NCBI GenBank assembly: GCA_037976565.1
Contig: CP137668.1
Coordinates: 35,974,088-36,038,087, forward strand
DNA length: 64,000 bases
Direction of reading: 5' to 3'
DNA from: Mesocentrotus franciscanus
Taxonomy: Eukaryota > Echinodermata > Echinoidea > Camarodonta > Strongylocentrotidae
Part shown: one piece after another, positions 12,846-22,860 of the stretch
Numbering within the stretch: the stretch's first letter is position 1
Layout of the letters: every line of letters starts with the position of its first letter
Translations under genes and position numbers: made by a program
The notes under the pieces: generated by a model
Database searches by the model: none
Seen by the model: the letters and a program-made list of their open reading frames with translations, nothing else
What the model was told of the DNA's origin: nothing

Positions 12846-13921
12846 AGAGCAGTATTAAGGTACTTTTTGAATGCTGCGAGAGTTTGGCTGTTCCTTGATG
12901 CAGAGGGTATAAGGAGTTCCAAGCATTATAATTTAGTTGTAGTGTGTCCGTGCTTTTAATCAATAATGTACCTGACGAAATGTTTTTTTGTGCAGACTCG
13001 AAATTGGTCATGGAAGAACCAAACGTCATTTTCATTGATAGGTCTATGCCGATGTTACATAATACAGAATTAGTAGAGTCTATTATTTCATCCTGTACAT
13101 TGAGAAAGTGACTTGCTCATAAAATCTCTCCTAAGTTAAGGCTTAAGTTTTTTCCCCATACCGAGCCACTATCATCTTCTTTCTTTTTACAGATGTGTTT
13201 CTTTTCTTCTTTTTCTAGTTTGAAAAAAAGTAGTCTATCACTGTTCCCCCTAATCACAATTTTGTCGTATATAACACTGGGTATAAAACCAATTTTCTTA
13301 TTCATAGGCGAAACCTTGTTCAGTTTATCCGCATTAAGAAATGCCAATGTTTTGATACAAATGAAAACTAGCATTCTTTTCTCTGGGGACAGAGTATGGA
13401 ATTATGAAATACGTGTAAGTAGGGAGTTGTAGGTAAAATATTGAAACCCCTTTTCTTTTTTATTGAAATCCCTTCTTCATCTTTATTATCTACTCAGCAT
13501 CTCTCTACCAAGCCAGCATTTTAATGAATATACAATGCTCATTCCAACAGATAATGATACATTGTCATGCCAACGACTGCTTTTAACCGTCACACAATGC
13601 ATAATGAACCATTCTCGACTCGTATCCCGCAACTGTTGCTAATGGAAAACAAAGTTGTTTTTTCTCTAGCTTTCATTATGAGATGCGAAAGCATTGTTGA
13701 AACCATGTTGCCATACTAAATGTCCATTGTGTCTGGTCGCATTTTCCAAAAGCCATTACTCCTTTTCCATCATTCTCTTTTATCATTCTTGGGTCTTATA
13801 TTCTTGGGAATTGTTATGATGTAGAATAATACAAATTGTTTAAGAGAGGAGTAAAAGGACGAGTACACATACGAAAATGAGAAGCAGAAGAAGAAGAAAA
13901 AAAAGAGAGGAAGAAACAAGG

Positions 13922-13923
<2 letters not shown>
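12846..13923. other. intergenic, possible old retroposon
   Basis: A bottom-strand frame at 12811-13035 (74 codons) and a 13117-13374 frame lack recognisable domains. They could be remnants of a retroelement 3' region, but I cannot show it. Confidence 0.4.
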
Positions 13924-13962
<39 letters not shown>

Positions 13963-13990
13963 AGAGGGATAGAGAGGGAGAGGGGGTGGA
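13924..13990. repeat. GA microsatellite
   Basis: A continuous GA run at about 13926-13955 followed by GGGGGAGAG-type sequence. Confidence 0.95.
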
Positions 13991-14317
13991 AGACGGGTGA
14001 TATTACAATTCTAATTAAGCCTCTTTTATTGATTTTCTAAATGACAATATTATATATACAGCATGCAGGATGAAGGATAGGATTGTCAAAATCAATTACA
14101 AATACATTCCCTACTCACACACACAAAACTACAATTGAATGGAGTGTTCAAAGTATCAAATAGAAAAGTACCACTAAATTTGTGTCGGTTTGTTTTCCAA
14201 TTGCAATTTTTCTGGAAAAACACACACACACACTATTATATACATCGTGACACAACTCAAAGATTATCCAATGCTAATCCCTGTCGGATGGTGCTAAAAG
14301 GGTCAGTCTTTAAAAGG

Positions 14318-14341
14318 AGAAAAGGAGAAAAGGAGAAAAGT
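14318..14341. repeat. 8-bp tandem repeat, three copies
   Basis: GGAGAAAA repeated three times in tandem immediately before the foldback element at 14345. Confidence 0.85.
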
Positions 14342-14344
14342 TCA

Positions 14345-14511
14345 GTGAAAATCCACCCTTTTTGGAGGTCACGAATCACTTTGTTTTAGAGTTGAAAATA
14401 CCTCCCATTATAGTGAATTCCATTACAAATTAGTGGATCGAATTACTCTTTTGAGAGCGGATCACAGTAGTTTAAGCGTAGATTTGCACTCCAAAAAGAG
14501 TGAATTTCCAC
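14345..14511. mobile_element. foldback (MITE-like) element, 167 bp
   Basis: The left arm starts GTGAAAATCCACCCTTTTTG and continues GAGGTCACGAATC. The reverse complement of the right arm starts GTGGAAATTCACTCTTTTTG and continues GAGTGCAAATC. The arms match over about 30 bp with few mismatches. There is no transposase and I did not identify a target duplication, so the superfamily is open. Confidence 0.65.
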
Positions 14512-15000
14512 TCCTGTCCATCGATAGAGTATACAATCCAAGCGCTGTTTTCCTGTACACATCCCCAGACGTTACAGAAAAACAATTCGGCATCTAATCC
14601 GGCATCTAACAGCCTCGTAATTAGGCAACTAGGGAATCGCAACTGGAAAGATAGGGATTCTGACCCCTGGTATTTAGCGTCTAATTCGCCGACTGTTCGT
14701 ACCGGGTTTGTATATGGCGCGCTCATCGTCTCTTACTACAATCTTTTCCCCATTTGCTATTTTTATAGGCTTTGATGGGAACGGTATTGGAAAGTAATTG
14801 TAATGATTGTATTGATTACGCAGGGTGTTTATTCGGTTTCTTGCACGATCCCAGCGATTTGGTCACTTGCGTAATAACAAGGATTGCGAAAATGATCGCG
14901 ACAATAATGATAATAAAAATGATAATTACAATCATCATTATCGTGATAATAATAGTACTAATACTAATAAAAACAACTATAATAACAACAACAATATATA
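14512..15000. other. intergenic, nothing firm
   Basis: A bottom-strand 84-codon frame and a top-strand 91-codon frame overlap here; neither has a motif I recognise. An ATA/ATT-rich stretch leads into the following purine array. Confidence 0.45.
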
Positions 15001-15450
15001 ATAAGAAGAAGAAGAAGAAGAAGAAGAATAAGAAGAAGAAAAGGAAGAAGAGGAAGAAGAAAAGGAAGAAGAGGGAGAAGAAGAAAAAGAAGATGATGAA
15101 GAAGTTGATGAAGAAGGAGAAGAAGAAGAAGAAGAAGAAGAAGAAGAAGAAGAAAAGGAAGAAGAGGAAGAAGAAAAGGAAGAAGAGGGAGAAGAAGAAA
15201 AAGAAGATGATGAAGAAGTTCATGAAGAAGAAGAAGAAGAAGAAGAATAAGAAGAAGAAAAGGAAGAAGAGGAAGAAGAAAAGGAAGAAGAGGGAGAAGA
15301 AGAAAAAGAAGATGATGAAGAAGTTGATGAAGAAGGAGAAGAAGAAGAAGAAGAAGAAGAAGAAGAAGAAGAAGATGATGATGATGATGATGATGAAGAT
15401 GATGAAGAAGGAGAAGAAGAAGAAGAAGAAGAAGAAGAAGAAGAAGAAGA
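15001..15450. repeat. GAA/AAG purine array with ~110-bp units
   Basis: About 450 bp of almost uninterrupted purines on the top strand. Besides the AAG triplets, a landmark GATGATGAAGAAGTT (third base of the next codon varying) recurs near 15092, 15206 and 15310, giving spacings of about 114 and 104 bp. It is therefore a higher-order repeat of roughly three units. A 241-codon Lys-rich frame on top and a 183-codon Leu-rich frame below are consequences of the repeat, not genes. Confidence 0.9.
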
Positions 15451-16140
15451 ATATTGGTGTAAGTTCGAACTATTTTTGCACTAATGTCGATTCCTAGGAG
15501 ACAAAACTCTGACATAAACAGCCTGGGGATCTTTGGAAATAAGAATGAGCAATATAGATGTAAATTGAGTGGAAATGTTGAGCTTTAAAGGAGGAACTAT
15601 AATAGCAAACATTTCAGTGTGTGACATTAGCTCAAGCTTTTGTTTTACATTTTCAAAGCAAATTTCAATTTCAAATTAAATCATCAACACTTCTTGTATA
15701 AAGCCTTGCGTTTCTTTTCTTTAACATGACCACGTTTGATAAGCATGCTGATGTGCCCTCCTTAACCCCGCGTTAGCGCCATAATTGCGTCAATTACTTT
15801 CCAATCTAATTACAGATCAAGTTTGAATTTCTCTTGTCCATTACTTGAACAAATTACTAATCAACGACAAATGCAATTTGGAAGAAATTTTGCTTGGCAG
15901 ATGACGAAGTAAAGGGGGCAAACTCCAAAGTGGGAGATCTTTATCGGCTAGTTATCATGGTAATAGGTTGCATCAAAATGGTAATTGACCGGTGTATTGT
16001 AAAGGACACGAAAATTGAGCCACTATAAGAGACTGGTTTCAGAACACGTTCGCATTACGAGCCGCCATTAGCTCGTTATGCTAATCCACGTAGAAGTCTT
16101 GACACAAACTGATTACGAACCAGTCTTTGAAGTGCTAATA
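15451..16140. other. intergenic, nothing seen
   Basis: AT-rich DNA without recognised features. Confidence 0.5.
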
Positions 16141-16330
16141 CAGTCAAACCTGTCTATAGCGACCACCCAAGGGAAACACAAAAAGTGGTCTTTGTAGACA
16201 GGTGGTCTTTGTAGACAGGTTCCTTTAGTACATGTTTCAATGAGAAAGCATTTTCAAGGGAAACAAAAAAGGTGGTCTTTGTAGACAGGTGGTCTTTGTA
16301 GACAGGTGGTCACTAAAGCAGGTTTGACTA
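16141..16330. mobile_element. foldback element with internal 17-bp repeats
   Basis: The left end reads CAGTCAAACCTG and then TCTATAGCGACCACC. The right end reads GGTGGTCACTAAAGCAGG and then TTTGACTA, its near-complement. Between them GGTGGTCTTTGTAGACA occurs four times as two adjacent pairs (16184, 16201 and 16271, 16288). The left end abuts TA, which fits a Tc1/mariner-type insertion, but the right flank is altered so the superfamily is an inference. Confidence 0.75.
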
Positions 16331-16591
16331 TTTATATTCTGGTAAAGCACCACAGCAGCAATTTCGCGGGCAAGCCCAAGGAACCTGTACATGTATATCC
16401 CATAACTTACCAAGTATTATCGGATTTGTACTAATTGTGAAGATAACTTGACATCAAAATATCGCTTTATTTGATGTTTTGTCTGATTCAAGCTCTAGTA
16501 GGGATATCAGCTTGGTACAGTCATTAGACGTAATATATGATTTTGTCAGTAACGTATTTGACAAAATAGCCCTCACATAAAGTAGTAAAGT

Positions 16592-16595
16592 AGCG

Positions 16596-16628
<33 letters not shown>

Positions 16629-16630
16629 AC
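16592..16630. repeat. GA microsatellite
   Basis: An uninterrupted GA run followed by nine G residues. Confidence 0.95.
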
Positions 16631-17177
16631 GAGGAGAGGGAAATACAGTTTACCGTTGGCATGATTATTGTAGCTAAATTGAATTTCTGATTTTGCTAAT
16701 TTGGTAAGTGTCAAGAATCCCTTCCCCTTTCCCTCTCTCTAAAAACATAAATAAACGAAAGCCTACCTGTCACACTTGATGCATATGAACATTGCTGCAT
16801 TGTACTATATAGATTCCTAATGTGATTAATATTTCTTTACTTCATTCTACAGCCTAGTTTTCACCACAAATCTGCCTTTTAAGTGATTCGCTCTACTTTG
16901 GGAGGTCACGCTCATATCGTCCATTCATCGCGACAAGTTCTAGATTCCACTTTACATTATTAGAATTACTGATAAAAGAGTGGGATGGAAAACGCATCAA
17001 TCTAGAGAACAACAGTAAATCAATAAAATCAAGATTGAAGTAGTGCATACAGGGTAGTTACCACCGTATGCATTTTTTATTTAGGCAATCACACTGCAAA
17101 TACACTCAAATGATAATAATAATATGAAGAAGAAGAACAAATAATAATGATAATAACAATGATGATAAAAAATAACT
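16631..17177. other. intergenic, nothing seen
   Basis: AT-rich DNA without recognised features; a short AAT/ATG-rich stretch at 17110-17170 leads into the SINE tail. Confidence 0.5.
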
Positions 17178-17408
17178 GAGTCTGTATTTACCCAGAGTAG
17201 CCATATCGGTATTAATACTGCTCTTCCTGCGGGGCCTGCTAATAATTAATATTATTACCACAGCAATTACCAGGTACCCATTTATACCTGGGTGGAGAGT
17301 GGCAAACATGGATTAATGCCGTGCCAAAGGACGTTAGTGCCGGACTAAGATTCGAACCCTCAACCCTTGGATTGGGGGTCAAGTGAATGAACCATTATAC
17401 CACGACAG
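17178..17408 (-). mobile_element. tRNA-derived SINE, type I tail, nearly full length
   Basis: On the reverse strand: a tRNA-like head at 17408-17337 with A box TGGTATAATGG and B box GGTTCGAATCT and a 3' CCGGCACT; then the shared core (CCTTTGGCA, TTTGCCACTCTCCACCCAGG, AATGGGTACC); then the type I tail (GCAGGAAGAGCAGTATTAAT). Both RNA polymerase III promoter boxes are visible, as expected of a SINE. It has a few substitutions and no coding potential. Confidence 0.85.
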
Positions 17409-17779
17409 TTTCAATCTATAATCTTATGAGGGTATAGAGTGGACATCGCATACAAACTCTCATTCGAGGGGGTGGGGTGCAGCCCCGTATGATTTTGAAA
17501 TGACCAGAAATTACCTCATATTCGTGCGGCGAGACAGTTTTTCACAATTTTTAAAGTTCAAAGTTCCTTTTATCTTATCCGATATGTTTTGATGACCAAA
17601 TTGAATTGTCGAGGTACGATGTCTAAATGTTTGCTTGTTCGCTTCGTTTTCTCGCTGCAAGGTCTGAAAACTGGAACGTTACTCTTCGGGCAAAAGACGT
17701 TAGGCCTCTGGCGAAACTGTGCCCGAAGGCCGAAGTTTTTATTACCAATACTACAACACTATGGACCATAATTTTCTTT
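17409..17779. other. intergenic, nothing seen
   Basis: No repeat or gene recognised between the SINE and the TTTA tract. Confidence 0.5.
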
Positions 17780-17795
17780 GGGTATATTTATTTGT

Positions 17796-17834
<39 letters not shown>

Positions 17835-17861
17835 TATATTTATTTATTTATTTATATATAT

Positions 17862-17900
<39 letters not shown>

Positions 17901-17965
17901 TTTCTGTATTTACTTTTATTTATTCCTTCATTTATTCATTGATATATTCATTAATTAATTCCCTT
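17780..17965. repeat. TTTA tetranucleotide array
   Basis: About 180 bp of TTTA units with few interruptions (TATA and TGTA variants). The Tyr/Leu/Ile/Phe frames across it are artefacts. Confidence 0.95.
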
Positions 17966-19040
17966 ATCTATTTATTTCTTATTTTGTTATTTTGCCCCAG
18001 AATAATTTCACTGCATGGGAAAACCCCTCCAGTCCAGTAATTACCGATTGTAATATTAGTAACGTGTACCTGTTCAGAAAAATAGAGTGACGGACAGCTC
18101 AACAGAGATAGATTTATGGGCGTCCGAAGGTTTTGATTAAAACCTGCGATTCGAGACAATAATTCATCAATGTCCGGTTTTTAATTTCAGCATAATGAGG
18201 AAACCTGAGAAATAGGGCATGTCGGGGGTGACTATCATGCGTATCATTATCACATTACAAATGTGTGTGAGCCTGTATTAGAGAGAAAACAGACCATGAT
18301 TGTGAAATAATCGAGGTAATTAGGAGGCAAAACTGCTTCGAGAGGTGTAAGGAGAAGGAAAAGACAAAGCACAAAAGAAAGCAAAATAATTCAAGAAAAT
18401 CCATGGAAACGAACGTACATGCATGCATATCAGGTGGAAAGATGGAAATTAATTAGAAAAAAAAGAAGAAAAAATCAAGCAGAAAGTGAAGGAGAAGCTA
18501 TGAATGAGTACCAAAACAGACTGAATTTTAAAGAAGATTATTAACAAATTAAAGATGAAGATGACCGAATAAAATTAATGTACACAATAGCCAGATAGGA
18601 AGAAATCATTCATAACCTATACAAGGATCTGACATTAGCAATACAAATATATTATCGGGTACATCCACAAAAAAAAAAAAAATCCTCCATGACTACCAAT
18701 ATTACTGCCATTGTAGGCTTTGACAAATAATGATAAATGGGCCAGCAGAATGGTGAATACAACAAGAATAACTCAATTAACCTATATTTAGCCACACGAA
18801 TGTAAACTGCTCAAGGAGGCTACTTAATGAATGCTACAATTATTGCGGTCGATCCACAAAAGCCGTGGATTAATTAGAATGCAATGAAAAGACACTTTTA
18901 CCAATGAATCATTAACCCAACGAAGAGGGTTCAATCTTTACTTAAGGTCCATTTATAATGAGCTTCATAAGTAGTGTAGCATAATTATTGAGCGGGCGCT
19001 GGTGTCGCGAAGGGGGGAAGGGGGAGGGGGGAGGGGGCAT
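17966..19040. other. intergenic, nothing seen
   Basis: AT-rich DNA, with an A run at 18670-18682. No gene or element recognised. Confidence 0.5.
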
Positions 19041-20190
19041 CCAGTCGGTCACATCAACAAGCCGACTCCAAACCCGAGCTCTTCCTCTTTCTCTTCTTCT
19101 CCTCCTCATCCTCCTCCTCATCCTTCTTCTTCTTCTTCTTCTTTTTCTTTTTCTTTTTCTTTTTCTTTTTCTTTTTCTTCTTCTTCTTCTTTTTCTTTTT
19201 CTTTTTCTTTTTCTTTTTCTTTTTCTTCTTCTTCTTCTTCTTCTTCTCCTTCTTCTTCGTCTTCTTCTTCTTCTCTTTCTTCTTCTTCTTCTTCTTCTTT
19301 TCTTTCAATCCTTTCGCCACAAGATAGGATGGGGCATGTGTCACCTTCCCTTATGACTTGGGCTTCTACTTTAGTTACTCCAGTCTTGGAATTGTTGACA
19401 GTCGGTCCAGTCGGTCACATCAACAAGCCGACTCCAAACCCGAGCGTTTCTTGGCCATTCGGGGCAATGGAATTTGATCTTCCTCTTCCTCTTTCTCTTC
19501 TTCTCCTCCTCCTTCTTTTTTTTCTTCTTCTTCTTCTTCTTCTTCTTCTTCTTCTTCTTCTTCTTCTTCTTCTTCTTCTTCCTTTCTTACAATCCTTTCG
19601 CCACAAGATAGGATGGGGCAAGTGTCACCTTCTCTTATGACTTGGGCTTCTAATTTAGCTACTCCAGTCTTAGAATTGTTGACAGTCGGTCCAGTCGGTC
19701 ACATCAACAAGCCAACTCCAAACCCGAAAGTTTCTTGGCCATTCGGGGCAATGAATTTTTGGCTCGGTTTTTCGTAAGTTTGTGGTTGGTCTCTTAGGTG
19801 TGATTGGGGTATCACGAGGTGGATAAAATGACTGATAAAAAGGCGATCGAGTGAGGGAGGGGTAATGGAAATGTTGTATCATCTTATTTTCGCGATACCT
19901 TCTATTTCATCCTTTCTTTTTTCCCTTTTCTTCCTTCTTCCTCTCTCTCTCTCTCTCTCTCTCTCTTCCTCTTCCCTTTTCTCTTCTTCTCCTCCTCATC
20001 CTCCTCCTCATCCTTCTTCTTCTTCTTCTTCTTCCTTTTCTTCTTCTTCTTCTTCTTCTTCTTCTTCTTCTTCTTCTTCTTCTTCTTCTTCTTTTCTTTC
20101 AATCCTTTCGCCACAAGATAGGATAGGGCAAGTGTCACCTTCCCTTATGACTTGGGCTTCTACTTTAGTTACTCCAGTCTTAGAATTGTT
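19041..20190. repeat. composite tandem repeat with CTT arrays, three copies
   Basis: Three copies of one module: GTCGGTCACATCAACAAGCC, then AACCCGA, a CTT/TTC array (19078-19305, 19480-19580, 19915-20096), then CAATCCTTTCGCCACAAGAT (19307, 19588, 20099), a TTATGACTTGGGCTTCTA segment and TTAGAATTGTTGACA. Copy three contains an intact foldback at about 19693-19815, which copies one and two have lost to the CTT array. This suggests duplication by slippage or unequal exchange within the array. The non-CTT part is open on the reverse strand (see the coding-like entry). Confidence 0.85.
19693..19815. mobile_element. foldback of the GTCACAC family
   Basis: The left arm has GTCGGTCACATCAACAAGCC and CAAACCCGA; the right arm has GTTTGTGGTTGGTCTCTTAG and GTGTGATTGGGGTATCA, approximately its complement. 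The middle GGCCATTCGGGGCAATGAA matches the GCCATTCGGTGAAATTTAT centre of the foldback at 36251-36362, which places it in the same family. Confidence 0.7.
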
Positions 20191-20252
20191 GACAAAAACA
20201 TTGTTTAATATTTTAATACACGCATCGCACAAATATTGCTTGACATGCACGT
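20068..20252 (-). pseudogene. coding-like segment of unknown identity
   Basis: I do not recognise this. On the reverse strand from about 20250 an open frame runs with no stop into the GAA array: it contains YLCDACIKILNNVF, then TGVTKVEAQVIREGDT, CPILSCGERIERK, and then a Glu run. The TGVTKVEAQ to CGERI part is kept in the same frame in the two upstream copies (around 19305-19395 and 19588-19675). By eye, of seven differences among the copies about four are synonymous. It could be an exon with a Glu-rich region that was duplicated, or a chance open frame; the Cys residues hint at structure but fit no family I can name. No start, stop or splice site can be fixed. Confidence 0.25.
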
Positions 20253-20519
20253 ATTGAAAGTGGATTCAAATGTCAGGGGAAGAAATCTTTGATAGTTTAG
20301 TGCGAAATGTCCCTTTAGGAACGTCAGACAATAAAAATGTGAATAAAATTTAATTAAACATTGACATTGATGGATTATGGTGTTTGTTAACACTGTTGTT
20401 TATAGTACGTATGTCCTTCCTGATCTCTACTGTTACTTGTTTACTTTTCAAAACGCTTTTCTAAGAATGTACATGTATAAACTAGAAATATCGCAATCTG
20501 TATTGCCGCGCAATGCGAA
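20191..20519. other. intergenic, nothing seen
   Basis: AT-rich DNA between the CTT composite and the array element. No gene recognised. Confidence 0.45.
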
Positions 20520-20639
20520 TGTATCCCCCGGCAGTGGCAGCGATTTTGTGTCATTCTAATGTTCGAAGGAGGGACAAAGATCCCCTCTCCCCTCCCTGAA
20601 ACAAAGGATGATGTAGAGATCGCCACTAGTGGCTCGGAC

Positions 20640-22190
20640 TATTGTCAAGACTAGGATAGGAGCAGCATCACTAAACCAATATGTGTGTAGATTAGAGCAT
20701 AATGCATCTCTGTAGAAAATTTGAAAGAAATCCGTCATGAAATATGACCTGCAGAGCGTACAAAAGACAGCCACCAAAATACAACCTTTGACCCTATAAC
20801 AGACGGAACACGGGTGGCAGAATCACCAAACACTAAAGATGTGTACATACTAAGACACACCTCCATACAACATTTGAAAGAAATCCGTCAAGAAATGTGG
20901 CAGTTAGAGCGCATAAAAGACATATGACCTTTGACCATATAAAAGACGGAACAATGAGGGCAGCATCGCCCAAAAGTGTAGATGTGTAGATTGTACCAAG
21001 ATACATCTCCTTTCAAAATTTGAAAGAAATCCATCATGAAATATGACCTGCAGAGCGCACACTAGACACCCACCAAAATATGAACTTTGACCCTATAACA
21101 GACGGAACACAGGTGGCAGCATCACAAAACACTAAAGATGTGTACATTGTACTAAGACACACCTCCATACAACATTTGAAAGAAATGTGTAAAGAAATGT
21201 GGCAGTTAGAGCGCATAAAAGACATATGACCTTTGACCATATAAAAGACGGAACAGGAGGGCAGCATCGCCCGAAAGTGTAGATGTGTAGATTGTACCAA
21301 GATACATCTCCTTTCAAAATTTCTAAGAAATCCGTCGTGAAATATGACCTGCAGAGCGCACACTAGACACCCACCAAAATATGACCTTTGACCCTATAAA
21401 ACACGGGACACTCGTGGCAGCATCACCAAAAACTATAGGTGCGTAGATTTTACCAACATACACTTCCATACTCAATTTGAAAGAAATCTGTTAAGAAATG
21501 ATGTAGTTAGACCACACACTAGAGTGCACACAAGATATCCATCAAAATATGACCTTTGACCCTATAAAAGACGGAACACTGGAGGCAGCATCAGCAAAAT
21601 CTATAGGCTTGTAGATCGTACCAAGATACACCTTCGTTCAAAATTTGAACAAAATCCCTTGAGAAATGTGGCCTATAAAGCGCACACAAACCATCCACAA
21701 AAATATGGGCTTTTACCCTATAGAAGACGGAACAATGGGGGCAGCATCACTAAAAGTTATAGGTATATAGATTATACCAAGATACACCTCCATACAAAAT
21801 TTGAAAGAAATCCGTCAATAAATGATGCAGTTAGACCGCACACTAGAGTGCACATAAGACATCTATCAAAATATGACCTTTGACCCTATAAAAGACGGAA
21901 CACTAGAGGTAGCATCACCAAAATCTATAGGCTTCTAGATTATACCAAGATACACCTTCGTTCAAAATTTGAATAAAATCCCTTGAGAAATGTGGCCTAT
22001 AGAGCGCACACAAACCATCCACAAAAATATGGCCTTTTACCCTATAGAAGACGGAACACTGAGGGCAGCATTACCAAAAGTTATAGGGGTGTAGAATATA
22101 CCAAGATACACCTCCATACAAAATTTGAAGAAAAAAAATCCGTCAAGGAATGTGGCAGTTAGAGCGCACACAAGAATATGACGCGGCGGC
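20640..22190. repeat. tandem array of ~150-bp units, about nine copies
   Basis: Recurring landmarks are AAATTTGAAAGAAATCCGTC, TAGAGCGCACAC, TGACCTTTGACCCTATA, AGACGGAACA and GCAGCATCACCAAAA. The TGACCTTTGACC position (or its diverged form) recurs at about 20781, 20925, 21080, 21227, 21382, 21550, 21707, 21874 and 22029. Spacing alternates, so the array is better described as ~300-bp dimers at the left and ~323-bp dimers at the right. No unit encodes protein. Confidence 0.9.
20925..20936. promoter_or_regulatory. DR1-type nuclear-receptor motif (first of five perfect)
   Basis: TGACCTTTGACC is the complement of GGTCAAAGGTCA, two AGGTCA-like half-sites spaced by one base, the DR1 arrangement bound by RXR, HNF4 and COUP-TF class receptors. 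Perfect copies also lie at 21227-21238, 21382-21393, 21550-21561 and 21874-21885; one-mismatch forms lie near 20781 and 21080. The motif match is visible; any binding is inference. Confidence 0.45.
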
Positions 22191-22247
22191 GGCGGCGTAA
22201 CGCTGCTGAATCCAAAGTACCCCATCGGCATACTGCCGGGGGATACA

Positions 22248-22659
22248 ATGATACTACTCTTGTATTATCACAATACATGAATAATAGAAACTTACTCTAT
22301 AGTATTGATATACTGAGACTCACATTAAAGTATTCATAATTTTCATCATAAAGTTTCACTTTATAATATTTTACTGCGTGATCACCTTTAAATGAGGTAA
22401 ATATAAAATTCTTCCACTGTGCGAGTACTTAATCTGCTTTAGAATCTCATAAACGTTACAGGCAGTTTGAAAATGAACAACATGATTTGAGAGATCTTAA
22501 ACACGTCAAACGGGCCTTGAAAAATAGACGACTTTGTACTAATTTGAGCTCTTAAACGGGCCATAATGGGGAAAATTAAAGGAAATATCAACAATTTCAA
22601 GTTTAATTCCCGATGTCACGTGTTTTATGGCGTGTTTGTGCCAATAAATATGAGCAGTC
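22248..22659. other. intergenic, nothing seen
   Basis: AT-rich DNA without recognised features. Confidence 0.5.
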
Positions 22660-22860
22660 AGTTCAATTTCAATTTCAATTTCAAATGATTTTATTTCTCA
22701 TGCAAAACATAATTCAATGAATAGGTATATTACACAAAAAATATACAACGAAACGACAAATATAATAGAAATAGCACGAGAAAAGAGGAACTAACTAGAA
22801 GCAGAGCTTGTTGAAGTGTTAGTTCCTCAAATGCTGTTTTACAATATATCTTGAACAAAG
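22660..22860 (-). mobile_element. probable retroposon 3' end
   Basis: Read on the reverse strand this ends in a hexanucleotide tail of about four TTGAAA/ATTGAA units (22660-22684), preceded by AATAAAATCATTTG. An internal inverted pair, AGGAACTAAC (22788) and GTTAGTTCCT (22819), can form a stem. Short-unit tails of this kind occur at the 3' ends of many LINEs and SINEs. No coding sequence remains. Confidence 0.45.

Larger units (their letters stand above)
20520..22247. mobile_element. TIR-bounded non-autonomous element carrying a tandem array
   Basis: The left end TGTATCCCCCGGCAGT (20520-20535) and the right end ACTGCCGGGGGATACA (22232-22247) are perfect 16-bp inverted repeats. If the outermost base is counted as flank, both sides read AAT, which would fit a 3-bp target duplication. 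The interior consists almost wholly of a ~145-168-bp tandem repeat. There is no transposase frame, so it would have to be moved by proteins encoded elsewhere. The superfamily is undetermined; a PIF/Harbinger-type 3-bp duplication is one possibility. Confidence 0.75.

Noticed and set aside
14772..15515. 241-codon Lys-rich and 183-codon Leu-rich open frames
   Set aside because: They are translations of the GAA/CTT array on the two strands, with no non-repetitive domain.
17627..18040. 137-codon Tyr/Leu/Ile/Phe-rich frame as a membrane protein
   Set aside because: It is a translation of the TTTA array; the alternating Ile/Tyr/Leu/Phe pattern comes from the 4-bp repeat shifting through the codon phase.
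20640..22190. CRISPR-like array
   Set aside because: Whole ~150-bp units are repeated; there are no short repeats with unique spacers, and the DNA is eukaryotic.
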